A DNA stretch of 64,000 bases from Mycobacterium lentiflavum (GTDB lineage: Bacteria > Actinomycetota > Actinomycetes > Mycobacteriales > Mycobacteriaceae), in contig NZ_CP092423.2 in NCBI RefSeq assembly GCF_022374895.2, positions 4,030,001-4,094,000 of the forward strand. Reading direction: 5' to 3'. The stretch's first letter is position 1; each line of letters begins with the position of its first letter. Positions 26,028 through 34,449 of this stretch are shown here, piece after piece. The notes beneath the pieces were generated by a model. It ran no database searches, was not told where the DNA came from, and saw nothing but the letters and a program-made list of their open reading frames with translations. The translations under genes were made by a program, and so were the position numbers.

Positions 26028-27187
26028 TCTATGTGAGACTACGAGACGAATCCGAGCGGTCAGGATCAGGAATGAAGAAGCTACTTGCAGGAGTTTCGGC
26101 GTTGGTAACTGTCGGCGCCACAGGGTATTTCGGCGTCGGAACCGCGTCGGCTGACGACACGCCGATCGGCGGACCGCCGACCCCCGGCGCGCCGGGTGAC
26201 CAGACCGCATTCGCACTCGGCGGCGCTCACGTGCTGGGCATCCCCTACGACGAGTACATCCGCCAAGAGGGCGCGCAGTGGTTCCCCGGCCAGCAGCGCG
26301 AAATCGTCCGCTACCCGGCGGGCCAGGTCCAGGGCCACGTGCTGGAACGGCTCTTTCCGGGCATCGGCCGCTTCGATGAACTCTTCCCGGGCCTGGGTCT
26401 GGACGGCCCCAGCGTCGGCGAGTCGGTCGACGTCGGAGTAAACAACCTCGATGCGGCGATCCGCGCCGGTCGCCCCGGAACCGCGATCGGTTTGTCCGAG
26501 GGCGGGTTCGTGGTCGACGGCGAGCAGGCGCGGCTCGCCAATGACCCGACCGCTCCCCCACCGGACCGGCTGAATTTCGCCACCTTCGGCGACCCGATCG
26601 GGCGCCACGCCTTCGGTCAGAGCTTCCTGAGCGCCATGTTCCCGGTCGGCAGCACCGTCCCCGCTCTGGACTACACCATGCCGCCGCCGTACGAAAGTCA
26701 GTACGACACAAACAGGTTCGTGGCCGCGTACGACTCGATCGCGGACTTCCCCGACCGGCCCGACAACCTGTTCGCGCTCGCCAATACGCTGCTGGGCCTG
26801 GCCACCGGTCACACCGCGGTCGCCTTTACGAATCCGAGCATGGTGCCGCCGCAGAACATCAGGACGACGATCAACTCCAGGGGCGCCAGGGACACGACGA
26901 TCATGGTCCCCGAAAAGCACCTTCCGCTTGTCATGCCGCTGAAATACGTCGGGATCGACGAAGACACGCTCAACAAGCTCGACGCGATCCTGATCCCCCG
27001 GGTGAACGCGGGCTACTCGCGAAACGACGACCCGGCGACCGCTCCGGTTCAGGTCGACCCGGTGCACGGGTTTGACCCAGCCGAAGTCACGGCACCGGCC
27101 AACCAGGCGACGTTCGGCGGCGGCGCAGATCCGCTGTCACAGATTGTCGCCGGTGCCACGTCCGTGTTGTCCCACGGCACCGGCTGA
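26024..27187 (+). CDS. Secreted PE-PPE-domain serine hydrolase/acyltransferase (Rv1184c/Chp2-like; TPP locus 'PE')
   Basis: 387 residues from ATG 26024, which overlaps the mmpL stop and has AGGGGG upstream; an internal ATG at 26072 gives a tidier signal peptide (MKKLLAGVSALVTVGATGYF ending ASA-DD). The PE-PPE domain (alpha/beta hydrolase) has the nucleophile in GLSEG (Ser158) and the family's late KHLPLVMPL motif with the probable catalytic His299; Asp near YDSIADFP is the likely third residue. Despite its locus name it has no N-terminal PE domain. In this locus type the enzyme acts outside the plasma membrane, transferring acyl chains between diacyltrehalose molecules to give the polyacylated product; M. 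tuberculosis Chp2 does the analogous step for PAT. Confidence 0.88.
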   Translation: MIYVRLRDESERSGSGMKKLLAGVSALVTVGATGYFGVGTASADDTPIGGPPTPGAPGDQTAFALGGAHVLGIPYDEYIRQEGAQWFPGQQREIVRYPAGQVQGHVLERLFPGIGRFDELFPGLGLDGPSVGESVDVGVNNLDAAIRAGRPGTAIGLSEGGFVVDGEQARLANDPTAPPPDRLNFATFGDPIGRHAFGQSFLSAMFPVGSTVPALDYTMPPPYESQYDTNRFVAAYDSIADFPDRPDNLFALANTLLGLATGHTAVAFTNPSMVPPQNIRTTINSRGARDTTIMVPEKHLPLVMPLKYVGIDEDTLNKLDAILIPRVNAGYSRNDDPATAPVQVDPVHGFDPAEVTAPANQATFGGGADPLSQIVAGATSVLSHGTG

Positions 27188-27197
27188 CAACGCGCGT

Positions 27198-28937
27198 ATG
27201 TCCGGATCATCGATTCTCGCCATGTTGCATGGGCGCGCCAGCCTGCGGCCGGATGACGTGGCGTACACGTTCACCGACTACGAGGGTAACTGGGAGGGCG
27301 TTCGCGAGAGCCTCTCGTGGTCGCAGGTATCTCGCCGAACACTCAATGTGGCAAGCGATCTCGGTCCGCACGGGTCGGTCGGAGACAGGGCGGTCATCCT
27401 GGCCCCCCAGGGTCTTGACTACATCGCGGCGTTCCTGGGATCCATGCAGGCGGGGCTGATCGCCGTTCCACTTCCGCTGCCGCATCGCGGCTCGAGTCAC
27501 GAGCGGGTAAGCGCTGTGCTGACCGACACGTCGCCATCGGTGGTGCTCACCACATCCGCCTTCGCTGAAGACGTCGCCGAATTCGTCGACCAAGCACATA
27601 TGGACGATGTGCCGAAGATCGTCGAAATCGATTCGCTGAATCTAGACGCCGACGTCGAAACAAGCGCTCGGACAGCCGATTTGCCGAGCATCGCGTACTT
27701 GCAGTACAGCTCGGGTTCGACCCGAACGCCGACCGGCGTGCGGATCTCGCACCGAAACCTCGAAGTGAATTTCGAGCAGCTGATGCACAGCTTCTTCGCG
27801 GCCTCGCGAACCACAATCCCGTCGGACCTCACCCTCGTGTCGTGGTTGCCCTTCTACCACGACATGGGTCTGGTGCTGGGAGTCTGCGCTCCGATCCTGA
27901 GCGGCCATCGTGCCGAGTTGACCAGTCCGGTCGGATTCTTGGAGCGACCGGCCAGGTGGGTACGAGCGCTGGCCGAAAATCCGCACACCTGGTCGTCGGC
28001 GCCCAACTTCGCCTTCGACTTGGCCGCTCGCAAGACCACCGACAAAGACCTGGCCGGGCTCGACCTCGGCGGGGTGCTGGGCATCATCAGCGGCGCCGAG
28101 CGTGTCGAGCCGGCCACCTTGCGGCGCTTCGTAGATCGGTTCGCGCACTTCAACTTTCAAGACCACATGATGCGTCCTTCCTACGGCATGGCCGAGGCCA
28201 CCGTGTTCGTCACGGCCGGCATCTGGAGTGAATCGTCGCCAGCGGCGCACTTCGATGCCGAAGCGCTCGGCGCGGGCCGGGTTGAGCCGTGCCCAGCCAG
28301 GAAGGGCACGGCGCTGGTCAAATACCGGGTACCGCAATCCCCTACGCTGCGCATCGTCGACGGTGAGACCAATCGGGAATGCCGAACGGACTCGATCGGC
28401 GAGATCTGGGTGCATGGCGAGAATGTCGCCGACGGCTATTGGCGCAAGCCACCTTCCGAGCAGCGCTGCTTTGGCGCAACGCTCGTCGACCCGTCGCCCG
28501 GCACACCGGATGGTCCGTGGTTGCGGACCGGGGACCTGGGTTTCATCTACTCCGGTGAGCTGTTCATCGTCGGGCGCATCAAGGATCTGTTGATCATCCG
28601 CGGGCGCAATCACTATCCCGAGGACATCGAGACCACGATCCAACAGATCACGCGTGGCCGGGTCGCGGCGATTGCGGTCCCGGTGGATGGTACCGAGCAA
28701 CTGGTTACCGTCGTCGAGCTCAAGAAGCGAGCCGACTTCGACGAGGACGCTAAGCGATGGCTCAGCGGTGTCAAACGCGAGGTCACCTCGGCGATATCCA
28801 ATGCGCACGGTCTCAATGTCGGGGACGTCGTGCTGGTAGCCGCCGGGTCGATCCCCACCACGACGAGCGGCAAGATCCGCCGCGCCGCCTGCGTCGAGCA
28901 GTATCGCCGGGACCAATTCATTCGGCTGGACGCCTAA
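27198..28937 (+). CDS. fadD23: Fatty acyl-AMP ligase, FadD23-like
   Basis: 579 residues from ATG 27198, 10 nt after the PE-PPE stop; FadD23 is of similar length. Adenylation motifs: A3 loop YLQYSSGSTRTPTGVRISHR (about residues 167-186), WLPFYHDMGLV, the aspartate loop WLRTGDLGFIYSGELFIVGR and the hinge KDLLIIRGRNHYPEDIE. The segment between motifs has the longer, FAAL-type form. FAALs activate fatty acids as acyl-adenylates and pass them to a PKS carrier or KS instead of CoA, so this protein probably loads the starter chain on the adjacent PKS. No strong ribosome-binding site is visible, suggesting coupling to upstream translation. Confidence 0.92.
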   Translation: MSGSSILAMLHGRASLRPDDVAYTFTDYEGNWEGVRESLSWSQVSRRTLNVASDLGPHGSVGDRAVILAPQGLDYIAAFLGSMQAGLIAVPLPLPHRGSSHERVSAVLTDTSPSVVLTTSAFAEDVAEFVDQAHMDDVPKIVEIDSLNLDADVETSARTADLPSIAYLQYSSGSTRTPTGVRISHRNLEVNFEQLMHSFFAASRTTIPSDLTLVSWLPFYHDMGLVLGVCAPILSGHRAELTSPVGFLERPARWVRALAENPHTWSSAPNFAFDLAARKTTDKDLAGLDLGGVLGIISGAERVEPATLRRFVDRFAHFNFQDHMMRPSYGMAEATVFVTAGIWSESSPAAHFDAEALGAGRVEPCPARKGTALVKYRVPQSPTLRIVDGETNRECRTDSIGEIWVHGENVADGYWRKPPSEQRCFGATLVDPSPGTPDGPWLRTGDLGFIYSGELFIVGRIKDLLIIRGRNHYPEDIETTIQQITRGRVAAIAVPVDGTEQLVTVVELKKRADFDEDAKRWLSGVKREVTSAISNAHGLNVGDVVLVAAGSIPTTTSGKIRRAACVEQYRRDQFIRLDA

Positions 28938-29007
28938 GACCCCGACCAGTACGCGCGTTGCACCCTTCGCATAATGGTTCCACCCCCGCAGCGGCAAAGG
29001 AGCCACG

Positions 29008-30066
29008 ATGAGCACAGCCAGCCCAGACCGTCCGTTACGTGTCATTCAGTGGACGACCGGCAACATTGGGCGGCGCTCGCTGCACGCCATCATCGGCAGG
29101 CCCGACATGGAACTGGTCGGGGTGTACGCGCACGGGGCGAACAAGGTCGGTGTCGATGCCGCCGAACTCTCCGGCTGGCCGGAGCCGACCGGGGTGCAAG
29201 CCACCAACGACATCGACGCGCTGATCGCGCTGGGCGCCGACGCGTGTTGCTATAACCCGTTGTGGCCCAACATCGACGAATTGGTACGACTACTGGAGTC
29301 GGGCGTCAACGTGTGCTCCAGCGCGGCCTGGATCACCGGCGGCAAGCAGACCCCGGAGGATCGCAAACGCATCGAAGATGCGTGCCAGAAGGGCAATTCG
29401 ACGATTTTCGGCAGCGGCGCGCATCCCGGCATGACGAACATGGTCGGAATGGTGCTGTCCGCCTCCTGCGAGCGTGTGGACGAAATCCGGATCACCGAAT
29501 CGGTGGACTGCTCGACCTACGAATCCGCGGAAACCCAGACGGCGATGGGGTTCTCACAAGACCCCGACACGCCTGGATTGGCGGAGAACGTCCGTCGGGA
29601 AAGCGAGGTCTTCGCCGAATCGGCGGCGATGATGGCCGACGCGATCGGCGCCAAGCTGGACAAGATGACCTTCGATGTCACGTTCACCGCGGCCACCGGT
29701 GACTCCGATCTGGGCTTCATGAAGATCCCCGCGGGTACGGTCGGCGGTGTGTACGGCTTCCACCGCGGCTGGGAAGGCGACCGCAACGTCGTCAGCGTCG
29801 GATTCAACTGGACCATGGGTAACCACGTCGTCCCACCTAAGCCACTAGAACACGGCCACGTCATTCAGGTCTTCGGAATGCCCAACATGCGCACCGTCCT
29901 GCATTGCCTGCCGCCGAAGGATTGGACCGAGCCCGGGTTCATGGGCCTCGGCATGATCTATACCGCGATGCCGGTCACCAACGCCGTCCCCGCGGTGGTG
30001 GCCGCCAAGCCGGGGATCATGACGCTTGCCGACTTGCCACCGGTCACGGGCCGCGTGGCTCGCTGA
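29008..30066 (+). CDS. DapB/2,4-diaminopentanoate dehydrogenase-like NAD(P)-binding protein
   Basis: 352 residues. An N-terminal Rossmann domain with VIQWTTGNIGRRSLHAIIGR places it in the dihydrodipicolinate-reductase-like family (NAD(P)H-dependent amine dehydrogenase-like), whose mycobacterial members are mostly uncharacterised; the C-terminal domain is of the DAPDH type. AAAGGAG lies 6 nt before ATG 29008. It stands 70 nt after fadD and in the same direction, so it could be co-transcribed with the acyltrehalose genes, but no role in that pathway is known to me. It is not the lysine-pathway dapB, which is shorter. Confidence 0.75.
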   Translation: MSTASPDRPLRVIQWTTGNIGRRSLHAIIGRPDMELVGVYAHGANKVGVDAAELSGWPEPTGVQATNDIDALIALGADACCYNPLWPNIDELVRLLESGVNVCSSAAWITGGKQTPEDRKRIEDACQKGNSTIFGSGAHPGMTNMVGMVLSASCERVDEIRITESVDCSTYESAETQTAMGFSQDPDTPGLAENVRRESEVFAESAAMMADAIGAKLDKMTFDVTFTAATGDSDLGFMKIPAGTVGGVYGFHRGWEGDRNVVSVGFNWTMGNHVVPPKPLEHGHVIQVFGMPNMRTVLHCLPPKDWTEPGFMGLGMIYTAMPVTNAVPAVVAAKPGIMTLADLPPVTGRVAR

Positions 30067-30115
30067 CCATATGACATTGGCCATAAACAGGGCACCCCGG
30101 AGGAACGGTTGCGTC

Positions 30116-30130
30116 CTCTAAGGTTTAGAG
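30116..30130. promoter_or_regulatory. Operator-like palindrome upstream of mmpS
   Basis: CTCTAAGGTTTAGAG is a perfect 6-3-6 inverted repeat about 110 nt before the mmpS start. Its centre contains AAGGTT, a hexamer that recurs at 30145 and 30163. The size suits a TetR- or MarR-type operator, but no such regulator is adjacent. Confidence 0.5.
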
Positions 30131-30154
30131 TACTTAGCCGAGCAAAGGTTCCGC

Positions 30155-30172
30155 CGACAATTAAGGTTGTCG
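30155..30172. promoter_or_regulatory. Second inverted repeat upstream of mmpS
   Basis: CGACAA-TTAAGG-TTGTCG, perfect 6-bp arms with a 6-nt spacer, 39 nt after the start of the first palindrome. It shares the core AAGGTT with that palindrome. The two together look like a multi-site regulatory region. Confidence 0.45.
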
Positions 30173-30238
30173 ACACGGTGGTGAGCTTTCCAAGGCAGGA
30201 CGGCGGGCCGCGCGGCGGTGAGCGGAAGGGCGGTCAAG

Positions 30239-30694
30239 GTGAGCGGTTCGCCGAACTCGGATGCCATATCCCAGGTGCTCAAACGGGCGTGGATTCCGCT
30301 ACTGCTGATTGTGGTACTGGCAGTCTCGGCGTTGGTCGTGTCGCGGCTGCACAAGATGTTTGGCTCGCAGGACCTCAACGCGAATGCCGGCAAGGGGATC
30401 GAGATCGTGCAGTTCAATCCGAAGGTGGTCGTCTACGAGATCTCCGGCCCGCCGGGTGCCACCGCGAATATCAACTACTGGGACGCGGACGCCAACACTC
30501 ACCAGGTCAACAATGCGCCGCTGCCCTGGACGACCACGATCTCGACCACGCTGCCGTCCGTCAGCGCCAACATCATGGCGCAAAGTGACGGAAGCCGAAT
30601 CGTCTGCAAGATCACCGTGGACGGCGTCGTCCGCGACACGCAAAACTCCGATGGCCACAACGCCCAAACCTTCTGCTTGGTGAAATCCGCATGA
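30239..30694 (+). CDS. MmpS family periplasmic accessory protein (MmpS4/5-like)
   Basis: About 151 residues from GTG 30239 (GGAAGGG 9 nt upstream); an in-frame GTG at 30218 would add 7 residues. One N-terminal transmembrane helix (AWIPLLLIVVLAVSALVVSR) precedes a periplasmic beta-rich domain with the family motifs FNPKVVVYEISGPPGATANI and CKITVDGVVRD, ending CLVKSA as MmpS4 and MmpS5 do. MmpS proteins partner MmpL4/MmpL5 transporters in export of siderophores and some lipids. The stop overlaps the following mmpL start (ATGA), so the pair is made together. Confidence 0.92.
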   Translation: MSGSPNSDAISQVLKRAWIPLLLIVVLAVSALVVSRLHKMFGSQDLNANAGKGIEIVQFNPKVVVYEISGPPGATANINYWDADANTHQVNNAPLPWTTTISTTLPSVSANIMAQSDGSRIVCKITVDGVVRDTQNSDGHNAQTFCLVKSA

Positions 30695-33627
30695 GCGATC
30701 TCAATAGCAAAAGCCACCTGGATGTCGACGACGCCGCCGCCACCGGGCCGATCAGCACACCGAGTTCGGGTAAGCCCGAACGCGGGCACCGCCCCTATCT
30801 CCCGCACACCATCCGCATCTTCGCGGTGCCGATCATCCTGGTCTGGGTCGCCGTGACGGTGTTGGTGAACGTCATCGTTCCCACCCTGGAAGTCGTCGGC
30901 GAGGCCCACTCAGCGCCGATGACGCCGCTGGACGCGCCGTCGATGAAGGCGATGATGCGGATGGGCCACAACTTCCACGAATTCGATTCCAACAGCACGG
31001 TGATGATCGTGCTGGAGGGCCAACAGCCGCTGGGACCCGAAGCACACCAGTACTACGACAGGCTGATTCGGCAACTGCGCCAGGATCCCAAGCACGTCCA
31101 GCACATTCAGGACTTCTGGGGGGACCGACTGACGGCGGCGGGCGCCCAGAGTGCCGACGCCAAGGGCGCGTACGTACAGATCAATCTCGCCGGTAACCAA
31201 GGCACCACGCTGGCCAACGAGTCCGTCGACGCCGTCCGCAAGGTGATCGACGAGAACAAGGCGCCGCCCGGGGTGAAGGCCTACGTCACCGGTCCCGCGG
31301 CGCTGTCCGACGACATGCACCTGATCGGTAACGCCAGCCTGGCGACCATCACGCTGTTCACCCTGGGCGCCATCGCAATCATGTTGCTGCTGGTCTACCG
31401 GTCCATCGTCACCACGCTGGTCCAGCTGTTCATGACCCTTGTCGCGCTGGCCTGTTCACGTGGAGTGGTCGCGGTTCTGGCCTATCACAACGCATTCGGG
31501 CTCACGACGTTTGCCGCCAACATCCTCACCATGCTGGCGATCGCGGCGGGCACGGACTACGGGATCTTTCTCGTCGGCCGCTATCAAGAAGCCTTGCGTG
31601 CGGGCGAGGATCGAGAATCCGCGTACTACACCACATTTAAGGGAGTCGCGCCGGTCGTCTTGGGCTCGGGCCTGACGATTGCCGGGGCGACCTACTGCCT
31701 GAGTTTCTCGCGGCTGCCCTGGTTCAACACCATGGGCGCACCAGTGGCGATCGGCATGCTGGTCGTGGTCTTGGCCGGGCTTACCCTGGGTCCCGCCGTC
31801 ATCTTCGTCGGCAGTCGCTTTCACCTGTTCGAAACCAAACGGGCGGCCAAGCAAGGGCGCCTGTGGCGCCGCGTGGGCACCGCCGTAGTGCGTTGGCCCG
31901 CACCCATTTTGGCCGTCAGCGCCGCGGTCGTGCTGGTCGGCATGATCGCCCTGCCGAGCTATGTGACGAGCTACAACGACCGTTACTACCTACCGCTCTC
32001 GGCACCCTCCAACCAAGGACAAGAGGCCGCGAACCGGCACTTCTCCGAGGCCCGGATGAACCCCGACCTGTTGATGGTCGAATCCGACCACGACATGCGC
32101 AACACGGCCGACATGCTGGTGTTGGACCGGGTGGCCAAAAACGAGATGCGCACGCTCGGCATCGCCATGGTCCAGGACATCACCAGGCCGCTGGGCATTC
32201 CGATTCAGCACAGCTCGATTCCGTTCCAGAACAGCATTCAAAGCCAGACCACGATGCAGAACATGGGCTTCCTCAAGGAGCGCATGAACGACATCCTCAA
32301 GATGGCCGACGACCTGCAGACCCAGATCGACACCACGCAGCGCCAGTACGAGGTGTCTCTTGACCTGGCTCATGCCGCCGACGACAGCGCCAACACCACG
32401 GCGGTGACCTCGGAGATCACTGACAACCTGCGCAACCACATCGCGGATTTCGACGACACCTTCCGGCCGGTGCGGACGTACTTCTATTGGGAGAAGCACT
32501 GTTTCGATATTCCACTGTGCTTCGGGCTGCGGTCGCTGTTTGACACGTTGGACGGCTTCGACCAGCTCGCCGAGCAGTTCCACTACCTGACGGCCGACAT
32601 CAAGCACACCGCCCAGGCCACCCACGACCTGAATGCGCTGTTTCCCACGCTAATCACCACCCTGAAAACGACCAGGGGCATCACGCTGACGCTCTACCAG
32701 ACGTTCAAGGCGATGATCAACCAGATGGAGGCGATGAGCAACACCGCCATCGTGATGGGGCAGAGCTTCGACCAGTCGAAGAACGACGACTTCTTCTATC
32801 TGCCACCTGAGGCGTTCGACAACCCGGACTTCCAGACGGGTCTGCGGATGTTCTTGTCGCCGGACGGTAAGTCGGCGCGTTTCTTCATCACCCATCAGGG
32901 CGATCCGATGACGCCGGAAGGGATTTCGCGGGTCGACGCCGAACGCACCGCCGCGCAGGAAGGCCTGAAGCAATCCTCGCTGTCCGACGCCAGGGTGTAT
33001 CTCGGTGGAACCGCCGCGACCTTCAGGGACATGGCCGACGGCGAGAAGTACGACCTGATGATCGCGGTGGTATCCGCGCTGACGCTGATCTTCATGATCA
33101 TGTTGCTGCTCACCCGCAGTGTGGTGGCCGCGCTGGTCATCGTCGGCACCGCGGCCAGTTCCATCGCCGCCTCATTCGGTCTGTCCGTGCTGATTTGGCA
33201 GGATCTGTTCGGCATCAAGATCCACTGGATCGTCGCCGCGCTCTCGGTGATCATCCTGTTGGCCGTCGGCTCTGACTACAACCTGCTGCTGGTCTCCCGC
33301 TTCCGAGAAGAGATTCACAACGGACTCAAGACCGGCATCATCCGGTCGATGGCCGGCACCGGTGGAGTGGTGACGGCCGCGGGTCTGGTGTTCGCGTTCA
33401 CGATGGCGTCAATGCTGGGCAGTGACCTGCGGGTGCTGGGCCAATTCGGTTCCACCGTCTGCATCGGTCTGCTGCTCGACACGCTGATCGTGCGCACGTT
33501 GTTGATGCCGTCCATCGCCACGCTGCTCGGACGCTGGTTCTGGTGGCCGCAAGTCGTGCATCCGCGCGGCGATTACGGTCTGCCGCCGGTTTCGGCGGCG
33601 CCGGCCGCGTCAGCTGCCAGGAGCTAG
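30691..33627 (+). CDS. RND-family transporter, MmpL4/5-like
   Basis: 978 residues; RND layout with two six-helix bundles and Asp-Tyr pairs in AAGTDYGIFLVGRYQE and LAVGSDYNLLLVSRFREE. The first periplasmic loop carries the paired cysteines in WEKHCFDIPLCFGLRSLFDT, typical of MmpL4/MmpL5 and absent from the MmpL10-like protein upstream. In M. tuberculosis such MmpS-MmpL pairs export mycobactin and carboxymycobactin and MmpL5 also extrudes drugs; in GPL-producing species MmpL4 paralogues export glycopeptidolipid. Which cargo is served here cannot be told. Its 3' end overlaps that of the convergent DegV gene by 18 bp. Confidence 0.92.
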   Translation: MSDLNSKSHLDVDDAAATGPISTPSSGKPERGHRPYLPHTIRIFAVPIILVWVAVTVLVNVIVPTLEVVGEAHSAPMTPLDAPSMKAMMRMGHNFHEFDSNSTVMIVLEGQQPLGPEAHQYYDRLIRQLRQDPKHVQHIQDFWGDRLTAAGAQSADAKGAYVQINLAGNQGTTLANESVDAVRKVIDENKAPPGVKAYVTGPAALSDDMHLIGNASLATITLFTLGAIAIMLLLVYRSIVTTLVQLFMTLVALACSRGVVAVLAYHNAFGLTTFAANILTMLAIAAGTDYGIFLVGRYQEALRAGEDRESAYYTTFKGVAPVVLGSGLTIAGATYCLSFSRLPWFNTMGAPVAIGMLVVVLAGLTLGPAVIFVGSRFHLFETKRAAKQGRLWRRVGTAVVRWPAPILAVSAAVVLVGMIALPSYVTSYNDRYYLPLSAPSNQGQEAANRHFSEARMNPDLLMVESDHDMRNTADMLVLDRVAKNEMRTLGIAMVQDITRPLGIPIQHSSIPFQNSIQSQTTMQNMGFLKERMNDILKMADDLQTQIDTTQRQYEVSLDLAHAADDSANTTAVTSEITDNLRNHIADFDDTFRPVRTYFYWEKHCFDIPLCFGLRSLFDTLDGFDQLAEQFHYLTADIKHTAQATHDLNALFPTLITTLKTTRGITLTLYQTFKAMINQMEAMSNTAIVMGQSFDQSKNDDFFYLPPEAFDNPDFQTGLRMFLSPDGKSARFFITHQGDPMTPEGISRVDAERTAAQEGLKQSSLSDARVYLGGTAATFRDMADGEKYDLMIAVVSALTLIFMIMLLLTRSVVAALVIVGTAASSIAASFGLSVLIWQDLFGIKIHWIVAALSVIILLAVGSDYNLLLVSRFREEIHNGLKTGIIRSMAGTGGVVTAAGLVFAFTMASMLGSDLRVLGQFGSTVCIGLLLDTLIVRTLLMPSIATLLGRWFWWPQVVHPRGDYGLPPVSAAPAASAARS

Positions 33628-34446
33628 GTCCAGGCACACCGCGACGGCGCCGGGACCGACATGCACGCCCAGCACCGGCCCCAGCGAGGTGACGATCGCG
33701 GGCTCGCAGGCCGGTAGCCGCTGGGCCAACGCGGCCGCCACTTCGTTCGCGCCGTCCGGGTTGACGACGTGGTGCACCGCAACGGCCGCGGAATTGTCGC
33801 CGACGATCTCGCAGACCCGGTCGAGCATCGCCGTCGTCGCCTTGCTGACCGTCCGTACCCGTTGGGCCAGAACGAGTTTGCCATCGTCAATGCGCAGCAG
33901 CGGCTTCAGCGACAACGCGGTGCCCAGCCACGCCTTGGCGCCACCGATCCGGCCGCTGCGCCGTAGATTGTCCAAACCGTGCACCACGATGAACGCGTGA
34001 CTGCGGTGTACCGCCGAGTTCGCGGCGGCCACCACGGTTTCGAGGTTCGCACCGCTGGCCGCGGACCGCGCCGCCGCCAGTGCGACGAACCCGGTGCCCA
34101 TCGCGGCCGACCGCGAGTCGATGACGCGCACGCCCGGGCCGATTTCAGCTGCGGCCCGTTCACCCACGCCACAGGTGCCCGATAGCGCCGCCGAGATATG
34201 CACTGCCACCACGCCATCGCCGCCGGAGTCGGCCAGCGCCTTGCGGTAGGCGGCGCCGAGTTCGGCAGGGGTGGCCGCCGCGGTCGTGGCGTGGTGCGCG
34301 TAGACGTCGTCGGGCATCTCGTCCACACCGTCGCGCAGGTCGACGCCGTCGAGCAGGACATGCAGCGGGACAACGCGTATCGCCCACTTTTCGAGCAGAT
34401 CGGCTGGCAGGCGCGACGAGGCATCGGTCACCACCACGACGGCCAT
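33610..34446 (-). CDS. DegV family fatty-acid-binding protein (Rv2417c-type)
   Basis: 278 residues beginning MAVVVVTDASSRLPADLLEK, the DegV N-terminus. DegV proteins bind a fatty acid in a deep pocket; some (FakB) hand it to a fatty-acid kinase. No FakA partner is visible nearby. It starts 3 nt after the stop of octT, so it is the last gene of the nadD-rsfS-gpgP-octT-degV operon. Its stop lies inside the 3' end of the convergent mmpL gene. Confidence 0.93.
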   Translation of the reverse strand: MAVVVVTDASSRLPADLLEKWAIRVVPLHVLLDGVDLRDGVDEMPDDVYAHHATTAAATPAELGAAYRKALADSGGDGVVAVHISAALSGTCGVGERAAAEIGPGVRVIDSRSAAMGTGFVALAAARSAASGANLETVVAAANSAVHRSHAFIVVHGLDNLRRSGRIGGAKAWLGTALSLKPLLRIDDGKLVLAQRVRTVSKATTAMLDRVCEIVGDNSAAVAVHHVVNPDGANEVAAALAQRLPACEPAIVTSLGPVLGVHVGPGAVAVCLDLAPGS

Positions 34447-34449
34447 CCG

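Noticed and set aside
30067..30217. IdeR iron box upstream of mmpS
   Set aside because: The palindromes present do not match the 19-bp IdeR consensus, so iron control is not supported by sequence.
33610..34446. Gene next to the island as eis
   Set aside because: The protein has the DegV N-terminus and no GNAT acetyltransferase motifs; eis is not visible anywhere in the window.
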